DNA of 64,000 bases from Voacanga thouarsii. Lineage: Eukaryota; Streptophyta; Magnoliopsida; Gentianales; Apocynaceae. Positions 10,501 through 21,789 of this stretch are shown piece after piece. Made by a program: the position numbers and the translations under genes. The stretch is taken from the NCBI GenBank assembly GCA_026120185.1, contig JANUWF010001659.1:2604001-2668000 (forward strand), given 5' to 3'. The first letter of the stretch is position 1. Each line of letters starts with the position of its first letter. The notes under the pieces were generated by a model, which was given only the letters and a program-made list of their open reading frames with translations, did not search any database and was not told the DNA's origin.

Positions 10501-10778
10501 AGATTGGGTTGAGGCAACGGGGCTTGATAGTAGAGGCTTCGGCTATTTTTCCTATGCTGTTCTAGGAGACTTTTGTCATTTATACTTCTGAACAATATTT
10601 GTTTTATTTCGTTTTGCTCCAAGTTGAGCCTGGTGTAATAAGAGTATTTCTTTATTTATCTAAGTTGATTCATTTGGAGATTGCCTTTATATTTTATACC
10701 TCGTTCTAAAGACCCCTTGTCCTACGGGACGGGGCGACATCCCCGCCCTTTTAGGGTACGTAGTCGTGGGGTGTTACA
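7561..10778 (+). mobile_element. Solo LTR, Tekay/Del-like TGTAAYACCCC family, TSD CAAGG
   Basis: Starts TGTAATACCCCGCCC and ends GGGGTGTTACA, flanked by the 5-bp repeat CAAGG (7556-7560 and 10779-10783). Its last kilobase matches the other long LTRs here: GAGTACTCAATAAGGGTAGG at about 9941-9962, GCAGGAGGCCAC, CAACGTGTGGT, and GACCCCTTGTCC near 10710. The 5' two thirds differ from the 45460-49669 LTR, so it is a separate, related family. There is no internal domain. Frames such as 8551-8856 and 8853-9122 are LTR sequence without protein family features. Confidence 0.88.
8387..8426. repeat. Near-perfect inverted repeat inside solo LTR
   Basis: AATTTCGG-CAGCTTTGTGT is followed within 2 bases by its reverse complement with two single-base indels (ACACAAGCTGTCCGAAATT). 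Related words (TTTTCGGCAGCTTTGTGCAG and cacagaattttcg-like runs) recur at about 8553-8600 and 8740-8790 in the same LTR. Confidence 0.75.
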
Positions 10779-11672
10779 CAAGGAGGATTGTACAAGAAGG
10801 TCTTCAAAGGAAGAAGAAGGAGGCTTGTCTATGTGTGCTTTCTTTTACTTTGTTTTCTTTTTCTTGAACAATGATATGTTAATTGTTTTATTGTAATTTG
10901 ACATTGTTTTAGATATTCATGATATTTAGAGGTATTTGATCTTTTGATTAATTGATTGTTCTTCTTGGTATTTAATTACTTGTGCTGATTACGAGATTGG
11001 TTGATTGTTACTTTCTATTGACTTGCTTGGAAAAGGGGTTGATGGTGGTTTCAATTTGATTAATTTCATATCCGTTGTCTCTTAACTTGCTTGGAAAAGG
11101 GGTTAACTGCTAAGAAAAAAGGTAATTAAAAATTAATTGATGTCTGTCAAGAATGGATTTATTGATTAATTTCATGTTTAAGTTTGCCAGGAATGAAAAT
11201 TTAATCAAAGGATTGTGTTTAATGCATCTTTTGGGTAAGACTGATTGAGACAGGAATATGATGCTAAGTTACCTAGAAGATTGGGATTCATGGATTGGAA
11301 ATGAAGTGAGTCTGTATTATCCTTCATGATGCTAAGGGAATAATTAGTTATGATAATGGTTGAGTTCTTTAAGATCATGTTTGACTATACAATGGCTTAA
11401 GTTACATAATTCTACATCATTGACATGTATATATTTTTATTTTGGTTTTCTTTTTATTTATTTTTCACTTTATTAAGTCAGTTAAACAATGAAAGAAAGG
11501 TGATTAATGTCTACTTATTCCTGGAGGATCGACACTTGTTTGAACCCTATGCTCGGTTAATGATGAGTACGCTTGCTCATATGTGTGATTTGGGTTGGAC
11601 GTTTTAATTTAAACTTAATTGAGAATGTGCTTAGTTTTTGTATGATTTTTATGCCTAAGTCTGAACACATCA

Positions 11673-12327
11673 TATATTATCTCCTAATAATGTATCATAA
11701 TGCTTTATAATACTTTTAGAAATGAAAATCTTAGTATAAAAATCAACAACAATTTTTTCTATTGCAACAATATCAGTACTAATCTTTTACCCTGAATCAT
11801 CCTCCAAGCATTCAATGTAATTTCTTTTCTTTCTATGACTGGTATGATAATGAAATTATATATGTAATATTTCTATCACCAAACCAAACTAGAGCCTCAA
11901 TATCTACTCTAGTAGTATCCCAAAAATATTGGTAATAGACAACATGTAGTCCATCTGGTCAAAATGCCTTCAAAGGATGCATGACCTTCAAGGTATGCAC
12001 ACCCTTTAAGGTTTTTTGCATTGCTTCAGAAGTAAATGGCCTATTCAACTCCTATGCCTTCTTATAAGGGAATTTTGAAGTTATAGTATCTCCAAATAAT
12101 GCATCATAATCTAGTATAACATTTTACAAGTGAAATGAATAGTATAAAATCAATAACAAAATTTTCCAATGTAATAATATCAGTGATCTTTGACATTAAA
12201 TTATCCTCCAAACATTCAATGTATTTTTTTTCCTTTTATGATTGGCATGATAATAAAATTATGCAATATTTCTATTACCAACCTGAATATAATTAGATTT
12301 TGGTCAAACTCCCCAATAGTCATCTTA
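11673..12327 (-). pseudogene. LINE (L1-type) reverse transcriptase fragment
   Basis: On the minus strand the segment reads as the stretch leading into a plant L1 reverse transcriptase. It has RNxIxCLEDD with VVDFYTKIF, then RPFTSEAMQKTLKGVH and PLKAF-PDGLHVVYYQYFWD, which corresponds to the family pattern PFT, KAPGPDG, FYQKYW. The segment is cut at 11672 by the Athila-like LTR and at 12328 by the Tekay-type LTR. The pre-RT part is present twice (about 12285-12085 and 11890-11680). Stops and frameshifts are frequent; not functional. Confidence 0.6.
11680..12290. repeat. Diverged direct duplication of about 210 bp within the LINE fragment
   Basis: Copy 1 (about 11680-11890) and copy 2 (about 12085-12290) share the order ATAATGxATCATAAT, CAACAAxxTTTT, CAATATCAGT-like, ATCCTCCAAxCATTCAATGTA and ATGATAATxAAATTAT. 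They are about 400 bp apart in the same orientation, with the RT start between them. Confidence 0.7.
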
Positions 12328-13915
12328 TGTAACACCCCACTACCTAGGCCCGACAGGGCTGGAGATGTCACCCCGTCCATAGGACAAGGGGTCTTTATAA
12401 CTAGGTCATATAAAAGAAACTAAAAGCAATGATTTAAAATTGAACTTATTACAACCTAAAGATACATGAACAAATCCAAAATAAATTACTCGCTACCATC
12501 TCTCAAAATAACACATAAGAAAAATAACATAAAGTCTTCAAAGCATAGGCAACAAATCTAGCTATTGACCTCCACAATAGGATTGCCCTGAACATATGGC
12601 ATAAAAGGTGATGAGATAAAATCTCAGTAAGCCCATGTGTGCTTTGAGTGTTTTAGATAAAACAGTTCATGTATACAAGTTGAAAAATTTCACAAGAGAA
12701 AGTGCTGGTAAGCATTAAATAATGTTAAAAATAAAGAGTGGCATTTTGCTTTTCAAACCATACAGGTGCGCAATAAATACAACCACCCAAAGGGGTTGCC
12801 AAGGGTTACCACACGTTGGGCCCCATGACTATATAACGGTGTGAATGCCACACTTTGTACAGATTGACAAAAGGTAGGTGTACGGTCTACCGGGTGAGAT
12901 ACTCCTCCATCTTTACACTCAAACTTACCGGTTGTCCACTTGAAAACACACAGTCCACATGACTGAAACTTGCTAGCTTAAACCGGTATGACTTACCGGA
13001 CTGACATCCTATCCAGGAAGGACACACCCCTCAGAGTTGGCCACCTACTGAGAAACTTACCCTAACCTTTCAAAGACTAGTCCTGGTAGTCTACCCTTAT
13101 TAAGTACTCAACGTTGATTGTCCCACTTGGGGAGAAAGTTGATCATACATTAATTGAATTGGAAATAGCAATTAAGGGTTTCTAAAATTCTTGTCAAAGT
13201 TTGGTTTTAGAAAGAGTTTAGTATTTTTGTATAAAACTATTTGTTTAATTTTTAAATGATTTGCTTGACTGAAATAAAAAGGAAAACAGTTCTTAATTGC
13301 CTTTACAAAACGAGTGTCCATACACATCGCATTTGGCTTGCCACAGTAATTTTTGGTCTTCAAATAAGTTCATGTAGGAGCTTACCTGATCCTTTACTTA
13401 CTCGAATTTCAAAGAAATCTTCTAAGGCTGACCTAACTCCGCCTGGGATAAACACAAGACATAAGACTATACTCGAGCTATACTAGCCTTACACAAATAA
13501 TTCCTAGTTCAGCTAATTACAATCATGACCTTAATATCATAAACTTTAAGGCTAGCTGATAAAGAATTTTATAAAATAAGTCCAACTTGATAAGTTAAAA
13601 TAACTAGGGGTTGTAAAATAATTACTAATAAGTTATAAGTTCAAGTAATAAATCTTGAGTGTTATTATTAATAAATAAACTAGGGTTTAATTATTGAAGA
13701 ATTCTAAGTCCTAGATGATATTAATAAATGGTAATTTTTAAATAGTATTATTAAAATAAATAATAAATTATTACTAAGCTCTTAATTAATAATTAATAGA
13801 TAGCAAATAATTAATAATAAATAAATTTTATTAAATTTTGATTAATAGATAACAAATAAATTTTAATATAAATTATATTTATGAATATATGGTCTACAAG
13901 GTCATTAATATTTTA

Positions 13916-13916
13916 C

Positions 13917-13957
<41 letters not shown>

Positions 13958-13958
13958 T
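13916..13958. repeat. (TTA)n microsatellite in LTR
   Basis: About 14 TTA/ATT units in the AT-rich block of the Tekay-type LTR. A shorter (TTA)n run is at about 39353-39382 in the equivalent place of the 5' LTR of the full element. Confidence 0.9.
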
Positions 13959-14720
13959 ATATAAAAGATTTTATTTATTATTATACATATATATATTATT
14001 TTTAATAAAAGATATCATTTATTTGGTTAATAAAATATCACTATTTCATTTAATATTCCATTTCTAAAACTTCCTCGGAATTTCGAAATCCTTAGAGAAA
14101 AATATAGCCTTTAGAGGGAAAATATAGTAATAATTTTAATTAAGGTAATAAATTTTGTTAATTAAAATTAACTAGGATCAACAAGATCATGATCATAATT
14201 TTTCTATTGCTAATAAGAATCATGAACACGTTCTCCAACATCAAACAACAAAAACTAATCCATTCATGATCATAGGTTTAAATCCGTACATACTATCACA
14301 TGGCCAAATCTCTACTAAGCATAATCATAATCATGGTTTCAAAGGAGATAAGAATATAAAAATCCTATTCACTAAAGGTGTCATAACATCTAACATGCTT
14401 TAAACATCCAAAATTTTCTTAAGACATGATGAACACACATTGATTCTCAAGGAATTCCATATAGCTTAATCATGATCATCCATTCTCATGTCCTAATCTC
14501 AACCCCTTCATTCATGTGCATATACTCAATCCCCCATTCATTTTCTATTCTCCCTATTAATATCTAAGAGATATGATTTCAGAATTAAAAGAAAGGTTTA
14601 AGGAGAAATACTTGATTGATGTTTGCTTCGATGAAGATTCAAGAAGGTCCACGCAATTGAGGGTCTTGTATTGTCCATGAGAGGAGGAAAAACAGCTATG
14701 GTTGTAACCACCATTTTGGC

Positions 14721-14742
14721 CGAGAGAGAGAGAGAGAGAGCA
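14721..14742. repeat. (GA)n microsatellite in LTR
   Basis: A GA run (CT on the LTR sense strand). Equivalent runs are at about 28866-28888, 40111-40133, 50455-50470 and, as CT on the plus strand, 47350-47372. The CT-rich sense strand could be a pyrimidine patch near the transcription start; that is an inference. Confidence 0.85.
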
Positions 14743-16314
14743 TTAGAATGATATGTTATAGGTTGAAGGGAAGAAGATGAACAAAAGAGTTATTCTTGGT
14801 TACCTTGATGATGTTCATGAGACTTCAAGGAAAAAAACTGGTTTTGATTCGAATGCCAATTTTTGTTTTCGAGATTTAATGTTATAAATTCCAGAAATGA
14901 ACTTTATGGAGTATGTAAGAGTATTCTAGAGTTTTTAAGAGGGATTGGAGGTGTTTAGAGTGGTCTTTGGCTTGAAGAAAGGTAGTGTGCGTTCTTGGTG
15001 AAAATGGAGAGAATTTGAGACGAATTTCTGGAGAGTGTTGGCCGAATGGTTTAGGGAATTCAGGGGTTTTGGTTTTCATCTTAGAGAGGGAGAGAAAAAT
15101 TTGATTGTTTGAAATTCAAATGGAGTGATTTGAGGAGTGGTTTGAGGTAGAAGATATGTTAATGGTGTTTGATTGATGGAGGTTTCTTGGAGCTGTAATG
15201 GAACTGGCTGGACTGTTTGGTTTTGCTAAAATGAATGGAGGTTAATATAGCTCTAAGGCTGGTCGAAATTCAGAGCTCAATGTCAGAGAAATTTCTGGTT
15301 ATGAAGCCTAGTACAAGAGTGTTTTCATGGAGCAAATGTTGGAAATTTTTGAAGTTCCAATTGAAGTTTGAATGGAGTGATCTTAGGAGATATTTGAGGT
15401 GTGGTTATGGAGTCCAAATGTGCAAGGTAAGTGGAGTGGTTAATGGTGTTTAGTTCATGGCTAATCAAGGGTTAATTTACAGAGGTTGGAGGGTTGTTTT
15501 CGGCCAAGGCTTGAAGGGAACAAAGTTGAAAATTTTCTGGTTTCATGGTGTTCATGGTTCAAAGGTTTGCTGTAATTTTCTATGCAATTTTTTGTAATAT
15601 TCCAGCCCGATTTGTAGAGGGTTTTGAGGGGTTTTTGAGGGTCCTTTAAGGCTGGTTTCTAGCCTTCTTTACGGAGAAAAATTAGAGGAGTTTTGCTGGC
15701 TTGAAGGCAGAAGAAACAGCTCCATTTTCTGGTTGAACATCAGCGAAATTGCCCAGAATTTTTTTCTGGTTTGTGTAGTCCATTTTTGCACAGGAATTCT
15801 AGTCTTCAAACTGAATAAATTGGCCATTTTTCTGATAGCAAATGAGTAAGAAAGATGACTGTGATTTTCGAAGGTTAGGCTGCTCAAGAATATGGAAAAT
15901 TTCTAGATTTCTTCCATGAAGAATATGAACACTATGGAGATGAGTTTGAAGGTTCAACCATGGTGATTAATTTCCCTTGGGAACCTTCCCTAACTCTTCT
16001 CCTATTTTTAGTCAATTCTCCAACTTCCAAGATTCATTTTCAAAATTCAAAAGCAAGAAATCCTTGCTGAATTTTCTGAAATTTTAAAGATGAATTTTGA
16101 TAAATTTTGAACAAATTTAATTTGTGAAGAGGTTAGGACAAACTAGAGGTAATAAAAAGGACAAGAATTCCTCTAGAATTCTTTTTAGGACATGATGATA
16201 GGATTAAGACATTCTCTTCATGTCTCCCCTAGGACAACATTCCTATTTTTATGGAATGCAAGAAAACAAAAATTCAAACTTAACTAAGATAATCATGATA
16301 AAAACTTAAATGAT

Positions 16315-16370
16315 GGGATTTGAACTCATGACCTTAGGGATTAATTCACAAAGTTCTAACCACTCAACCA
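16315..16370 (-). other. tRNA-like A-box/B-box module in LTR U3
   Basis: In minus-strand sense, TGGTTGAGTGG (A-box-like, 16360-16370) is followed by GAGTTCAAATCCC (B-box-like, 16315-16327). The same pair occurs in the other Tekay-type LTRs. No full cloverleaf with a matching acceptor stem is apparent, so this is tRNA-related sequence rather than a tRNA gene. Confidence 0.6.
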
Positions 16371-16612
16371 TAATAACTCTTGTTCGTATTTTTTCATCCA
16401 AATATTCTTCTTATTTAATCCTCAAGCTATCTTCCTATTTTGACCTCAAGCAAAATTACCATTTTTTCCTTCCTACTCAATAAGCCTTTTAACCTATAAA
16501 TCATAATTCTAAAGCACATAAAATCATTCAAAAATATATATATTCATGCAAAATGATATGATATGCATCCCAACTCCCTTACTCTAGGATTAGCTTTAGG
16601 TAGGGTTTCACA

Positions 16613-16769
16613 TCCTCCCCTCCTTAGGAGAATTTTATCTTGAAATTCAGGCATACCTCTATCTCAGATTGGGATACTTTTGCTTAACCCATTCTTCTGT
16701 TTCCCATGTGGCATTTCGCATGCCACATGGGAAATGCCATGTGGCACGCGAGATGCCATGGGTTTCACA
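16613..16769 (-). pseudogene. Stub of Tekay-type internal domain with PPT and fold-back
   Basis: Right of the LTR: PPT (16613-16630), then the conserved 3' internal sequence that in other copies leads into the integrase C-terminus. Near 16700 it stops and turns back on itself: TTTCCCATGTGGCAT (16700-16714) and ATGCCACATGGGAAA (16720-16734) are perfect reverse complements with a 5-base loop. The stub ends GGGTTTCACA (16760-16769), the first ten bases of an LTR, followed by TCTTG, which resembles the left flank TCTTA of the LTR at 12328. Most of the internal domain and the 5' LTR seem to have been lost. Confidence 0.65.
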
Positions 16770-17739
16770 TCTTGCATATGAAGGAGTTCACTCAAATTTT
16801 CTTAAACAAAATGGTACTCAGACATAGAATTAGTAGCCAAATCCAAGCCTTAACAATTTTATTTACTCCATTTCTTTAATTTATATAACGCTCTAATTTG
16901 AATTATTTGAAGAATTTGAAGAACTTGTATCCTAGCTCATTTGAACAACTTCTATGCATTGCTCTTGTTGTAACCACATAGGTTCAAATCTATTAGGCCT
17001 TCTCCTTCTACTACTCCCTATTATCATTCACATTTTAATTTGATCTAAAGAGCTACATGGTTTGAGTACAGTGAAGGCATATGAATTATCTAAGTTAATA
17101 TGATAGGAAATTTTATTGAGATGATCGACCATAAGAATGGAGAACGGATGCTGAACCAGCCATTCAAGAACCGATGATGAGGGCATGAGCTAAATGATTC
17201 TAAGACAATCTCCAAGCTTTAATAAAAGTTCAATTGAGGTTGGAGGAAATTTGGACAACATTTGAAGACCTAAAAGAGCATAACTTGATGTTGATATAAG
17301 TGGAGAATCAAAATAGAAGAACAACACTTGAAGGTGCTACCACATAGCAGCGCTACCATACCTAGCAGCGCTGCTTAGAGCTATTCAAGCGGCCATTGCA
17401 ACTTTTGAGAGTAGGTGTGCCGCCTCTCATGAAGCAAAAGACACCATTTGTTCTTGGATTCAATAAGTCTATGTTGTTTTGTATTGACTTTTTAAAAGCA
17501 AAGACTTGCTTTTAAGGTCTTCTTTGACTAGGGTTTGACATATATAAATACTTTTTTATAACTCTTGTATTTATAATTGTTGAAGATATATTGAATTAAG
17601 AAGTTTCTTCGAGAGGCTTGAACAATGTTATGAGGAAGTTTCTCTATGTTATACCTTGATATGATCTTGGGAAGCACCAAAATTTGGAGATTTAACCCAA
17701 GAACAAAAATCCTTCCAAATCCAAACATAAAAACACTAA
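16770..17739. other. Unclassified retroelement remnant, probably plus-strand chromovirus LTR and leader
   Basis: No protein family recognised. TTGATCTAAAGAGCTA (about 17040) resembles a decayed tRNA-iMet PBS (TTGGTATCAGAGCTA). The part 17330-17550 looks like LTR sequence, with a cluster of AGCAGCGCT words at 17344-17386 and a TATATAAATA box at about 17539-17549. Boundaries could not be fixed. Confidence 0.4.
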
Positions 17740-18560
17740 AATGTTAGGAAATTAACACATTTGTGATATTGTGAATCTAGCCTACTTCAAAGATACCTTA
17801 ACACCCTGATCAAATTAGAGATTAGAACACTGAGAATAGGAATTGAAGGCACTTTACTCAATTCTATTAAACATACTACGCAACTTAGCACATAAGAATA
17901 GTGAAGAAATTAAGATTACCCTTTAAAGTTTAGAGACAAGATCAAAGGTAGGACTAAGCCCTTTGATTTAGTCTTGATGAATGTGGGAATCACCCTAGAG
18001 AAAACAAATATGATTATTTTATTCAAATATCCAAAAGTTGTGTTTATAAGAGTTATAATAGCATATATATAGATGTATTGCTCTAAACCAATTAGCAAAC
18101 TAATCCTAACTATTAAATAGCCTTAATACAAGCCTTGAGGCCCAATTACATGCCTTAAAATAGGTTAAAACATAATAAAAGTCGTGAAAATTAAATTACA
18201 AATGTGAAAAGCTGAAAAAAAAAAAAATACAAAAACTCGGGATTGTCCTGGCTTGGGCCAATGTTGGCTTTGGCACACATAGTCGGTGCTGGCTGGGTTC
18301 TATTTAAGACAGAACTGTGCCAGCTTTGGGCCGGCGACGGTTCGACTCTAGGGCGCCCTCCCCTGTTTTGTTGCACTTCTATCCCTGCTCATTTGGCCTC
18401 TATTTTTTTTCCATGTATCCCCTTCATCTTCCAAATGAAATGTTGATCATTCTGAGCTCCTCTTGATACTCCTTTAGCCTTCAATCCTTGTTTTAATATT
18501 GGCTTTATTCTCCACAAGGATTGTTGTTCTTTTTTTGTCCTATTTAGAGTTTCCTTCACT
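17740..18560 (-). mobile_element. Chromovirus LTR-like sequence, minus strand
   Basis: In minus-strand sense this follows the gag-protease remnant at 18560-21260. It contains GC-rich words (TCGCCGGCCC, CAGCTGGCAC-like, CCAGCCAGCACCG; plus-strand 18255-18350), then AT-rich DNA with ATATATATGC, and a long U5-like end. This is the composition of a chromovirus LTR. Ends and TSD were not found, so the call is tentative. Confidence 0.4.
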
Positions 18561-19160
18561 ATACATCTCTTGACAAACTTCTTAGCTCTTGGTTTGTTTG
18601 CTTGGATGGCTTGAAAATCCTCTTGAAACTTCTTGAATGTTGAATGTTCTCAAGGAGCCTTGAAGCAAGTGTTGACTTCCCATCCCCTTTCTTTAGATAT
18701 GTTTTGTTGCGTGGGTAGATTACTATCATTTTCCCATTCTTTGGAATGATTCGTTCTTAAATTAATGTACCTTGTTGCTTGTACAGATTTTCCTACATAA
18801 GAATTCAAACAAGAGTTTGTGTGTAAAAGTAAAGCTTTAGGATTTTGCTCCGCAACTCCTACCTTATTTCCCTTATTCTCAACCCAAGTTTTCATTCTCA
18901 CCTTATATATACTCTCTTTTTTCTCCCTCTAATTATTTTCACCTCTCCAAACTTAAGTTGGTATTCTTGTTTTATCGTCATGCTCCCTTGCTTGAGCTCT
19001 ATCCCCCATTGTTTTTGCTTGCATTTAGAGCTCTAAAGTCTCTTTTTCTTTTTTTGATCTTCTCTCATTTTCTCTTCCCTTGCTTTTATTTTTCCTTCTC
19101 TTGCTTTTCCCTCTCTTTTTAGTCTCTTTTCTTTTTATCTTCCTCCCTCAAAATATTTTG
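18560..19160 (-). pseudogene. Lys/Glu-rich linker region downstream of chromovirus protease
   Basis: On the minus strand this follows the protease frame with Lys/Arg/Glu-rich coding (REEDKKKR, EKIKKRKRD) and then unconserved sequence including KTWVENKGNKVGVAEQ. Reina-like chromoviruses have a charged linker between protease and RT. Here RT, RNase H and integrase are not found before the LTR-like sequence, so pol appears deleted. Confidence 0.45.
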
Positions 19161-19560
19161 ATTTTTTACAATCTCACTTGGGGACATACGACAAAGTGTG
19201 AATTTCCTTTTATTCTTGTGTAAGGTGTAAGTGTTCTTCTTCCTATGGTGAATCACATCTCTATCATATAGCTAAGGTCTTCCTAGCAATAGATGCCCAA
19301 CATGCATAGGAAAAACATCACACATCACCTCATCCTTATATTTTCCTATGCTAAATTTAACATTGACTTGCTTGTTTAGCTTTATGTCTCCACAATTATT
19401 CAACCATTGAACCTTGTAAGGCTTAGGATGTTTCAAGGTTCCTAATTACTCCACTAATGTAGCACTAATCATATTCTTGCAACTTCCTCTATTAATAATC
19501 AAGCTACATGGTCTTTGTTTAATTTGACACATTGAATAGAAAATATTTTCTCTTTATAAA
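19160..19560 (-). pseudogene. Reina-like chromovirus protease region
   Basis: Minus-strand reading: KQRPCSLIINRGSCKNMISATLVE, LKHPKPYKVQWLNNCGDIKLNKQ, FSIGKYKDEVMCDVFPMHVGHLLLGRP, YDRDVIHHRKKNTY. This is the conserved protease segment that precedes RT in Reina/CRM-type plant chromoviruses. The active-site Asp-Ser/Thr-Gly is altered to INRGS. One stop interrupts it. A plus-strand counterpart is at 52369-52600. Confidence 0.75.
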
Positions 19561-20280
19561 TCCTCTTTTCCTTCAACCACACAACATTCCACAACCTCCT
19601 TCATAACACCAATCAATGGACATGGTCTCTCAAGTGCATCCCTATCTTTTTCATTCACTCTAATTTCTTCACTAGATTTGGTGTCTTTTTGTGAAGTTGA
19701 ACTAGATGGCTCATTCTCACTAGTTTCACTCACTTTCATTTGCTTTTGCACCATCTCTAGTCAACTCCTCTTTTTCTCCTATTGTTGATGTTAGCTTTCT
19801 CCTACTTTATAAGTACTTGAAACATTTTTGGGGCCTTCATCTATAGCACACGTTTGCTCCCCTTCTACCTCATTCCTTGAATGCATTTGCTCTTCAACAA
19901 ATTCTACTCCATTTTGCTCAATTTCTCCTTGCTCATTCTCCTCTAATACTTCTAATAGATATGACTCTTTATTTAGAAAGAATAAGATATTGTAGAATTC
20001 CTTAGTCACCCCATTTATTGGGCACAATTGATCAACTTCTTCTTATTCATTATCATTAAGCTCCTCATCAATCTCCTTAATATTTTTCTCAACTTCTTCA
20101 TGCTCTTCCTCATCTTTTTGATTAGGTAATTTTTGGCCTTTGGCCTCCCTTTCTAGCTTCTTCTTCTTCTCAAATTTATGAATCTCACTTTGCTCATTCA
20201 TTCCAGTATTTTTCTTAGCTTCATTGTCTCTAAACTCTACCATTTGTTTTCTCTCACATTATTTCTTTCTCAACCCAAAT
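19560..20280 (-). pseudogene. Acidic linker between chromovirus gag and protease
   Basis: Three successive minus-strand frames (20243-20043, 20027-19791, 19754-19554) give Glu/Lys/Asn-rich low-complexity protein, for example EKKKKLEREAKGQKLP and EEVEKNIKEIDEELNDNE. They sit between gag and protease in the order expected for one decayed gag-pol frame. Confidence 0.55.
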
Positions 20281-21260
20281 CTTTTGTTCAATTAGCTACA
20301 TTGCTCCTTAGAGGACTTCTAATGACAATCAAATGAATCATGCTCGTAGCTACTACAATGCTCATAAGAAATTGCACTGCCCTTTGGCAAATTAATACTT
20401 CTTCATTGATCATTCAATCTTGGGCAATCACATATACTATAACCATATTTCTAATAAGTAGAGCAAACATAATCTTATTTTCTCCTCATTCTTCCTTTTG
20501 TAAAATTTTGCATTGCACTTGCCTAACTATGCTTAGAACTTCTTGGACAATTATAGGACATGTGAGCAAAACTTCCATATATTTTGCACTCATCGGGTAC
20601 AAATCGTTCCCTCATCAAATTTTTCATCTCTTCTGAAGAAACCACCATTTGAAACCAACTCCGCATTCTTTGTGTATTTATTTGCTCCCACCATTCTAAA
20701 ACATTTTTGGAGAACCCCATTAATGCCTAATTCACTTTGTTTCTTCCACTACACTCAAAGAAATTAAATAGTTTTTCCATTCTTCTTTCCCATCTATAAT
20801 ACTCCCTCAAATCTCTCTTCTCATGGAACGGAGGTATCAATTTCTTATTGTACTTCAACTTTCTATTCTCCCCTAATTTCTTTTGTACTCTACTCCTTGA
20901 ATAATTTTATGTTCCTTCCACATAAACTTCTACAAATCCTTTCTCTTCATACTTCCAATTTCCTTTTCCATTAAACCCATCACATCCTCCATACCCTTTT
21001 GCACTTGTGTAGGACCCTTCATTATAGCCATTCATATAGGATTCTTTTTCACATCTATCATACTCCCTTTCATGAGTATTTAGCCCTTCATCACATGCAT
21101 TCCAACAATTTATATCCCCATATTCATCCTCCCCACATACTTGCTTATATTCATTATATTCCTCATTACTACTTTGACTCAAAGAAGATTCCTCATCATA
21201 ATCATACCATTTGCTCTGTCACTCCAACTAGTCATTGTGAACTTTGCTTTTAAGAAAAGC
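20280..21260 (-). pseudogene. Reina-like chromovirus gag
   Basis: Minus-strand order: a Tyr/Gly/Glu/Asn-rich N-terminal part (21182-20907, containing NGYNEGSYTSAKGYGGCDG), then LIPPFHEKRDLREYYRWERRMEKLFNFFEC, corresponding to the gag pattern IPSF-GxxDPEAYLEWExxVE, then LEWWEQINTQRMR, MKNLMRERFVP, and a zinc knuckle remnant CKIYGSFAHMSYNC in which the second Cys is Tyr. A second knuckle-like remnant follows near 20440. Stops and frameshifts throughout. Confidence 0.7.
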
Positions 21261-21789
21261 ACTCATAAAATTTAAGTAGAAAACATAAAAGGAATTCCTC
21301 ACTTTACTCCCTCATGTGTTTATCACTCAATTTGATGGTCACTCTTCGCTTATGTATACTCTCTTTTTGGCTTTTGTAAAATGTGCTCGTCCTCTTGCCT
21401 TTATTGACCTCTCAATCCCATACTCAAGTTCTTTCCAACTCTTTTCCACTTCAAAAGATTTAGTTTTACTAGTCAAGTTTACTAAATTCTAAGGAATAAA
21501 AAAGAGAGGTTTGTAAAGGCAATTTATTAAGCACTTGGTAGGCGACACTAGAAGGGACACTTCTAACAATGATTTTCAATTGTACAACACCACATCAATC
21601 AAGATTCTCAAGGCTGAGTATTATGGCACCCACTAAGCTAATTACCATAAGAAATCAATTAACAAGTTCCTAAGGAATAGGATTTTCAACAAGTAGAGTA
21701 GTGAGTATGTGATGGATTCTAGGAGATGCCATGAACAACAAGATATTCAATTAGAGAAATGCCACATAACTCAAGAGTTGCAAAAAAAA
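21260..21789 (-). other. Probable 5' leader of the chromovirus remnant, no gene seen
   Basis: AT-rich DNA between the gag N-terminus and the LINE 5' region. No conserved protein; assignment as leader is by position only. Confidence 0.3.

Larger units (their letters stand above)
6918..11672 (+). mobile_element. 3' LTR of Athila-like element 1, split by a nested insertion
   Basis: Begins TGATAGGGGTTAAATTAGTC and ends ACACATCA, giving TGAT...ATCA ends. The first part is 6918-7560. The LTR resumes after the inserted element and its TSD copy at 10784. Without the insertion it is about 1.53 kb, close to the 1548 bp of the homologous solo LTR at 31429-32976 and the 1436 bp of that at 22007-23442. 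It contains a GC-rich palindromic cassette (7090-7345) and a TATA box (7465-7474). The right flank 11673-11677 (TATAT) would be the TSD; the left end of the element is outside the window. Confidence 0.85.
12328..16612 (-). mobile_element. Tekay/Del-like 3' LTR, minus strand
   Basis: Left end TGTAACACCCC, right end GGGTTTCACA, so in sense the LTR runs TGTGAAACCC...GGGGTGTTACA, 4285 bp. A C-rich block to the right (16613-16630, in sense AAGGAGGGGAGGA) is the PPT that should precede a 3' LTR. Homologous LTRs: 27102-30706, 37715-44063, 44441-52368 (partial) and plus-strand 45460-49669. An AT-rich block (13560-14050), a (GA)n run and a tRNA-like module lie at the same relative places as in those copies. 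Confidence 0.85.

Noticed and set aside
14882..15079. Small minus-strand frames KTxTPxFxxPFGQ repeated at 14882, 29059 and 40293
   Set aside because: They recur because the LTRs are homologous; frames are short and broken differently in each copy.
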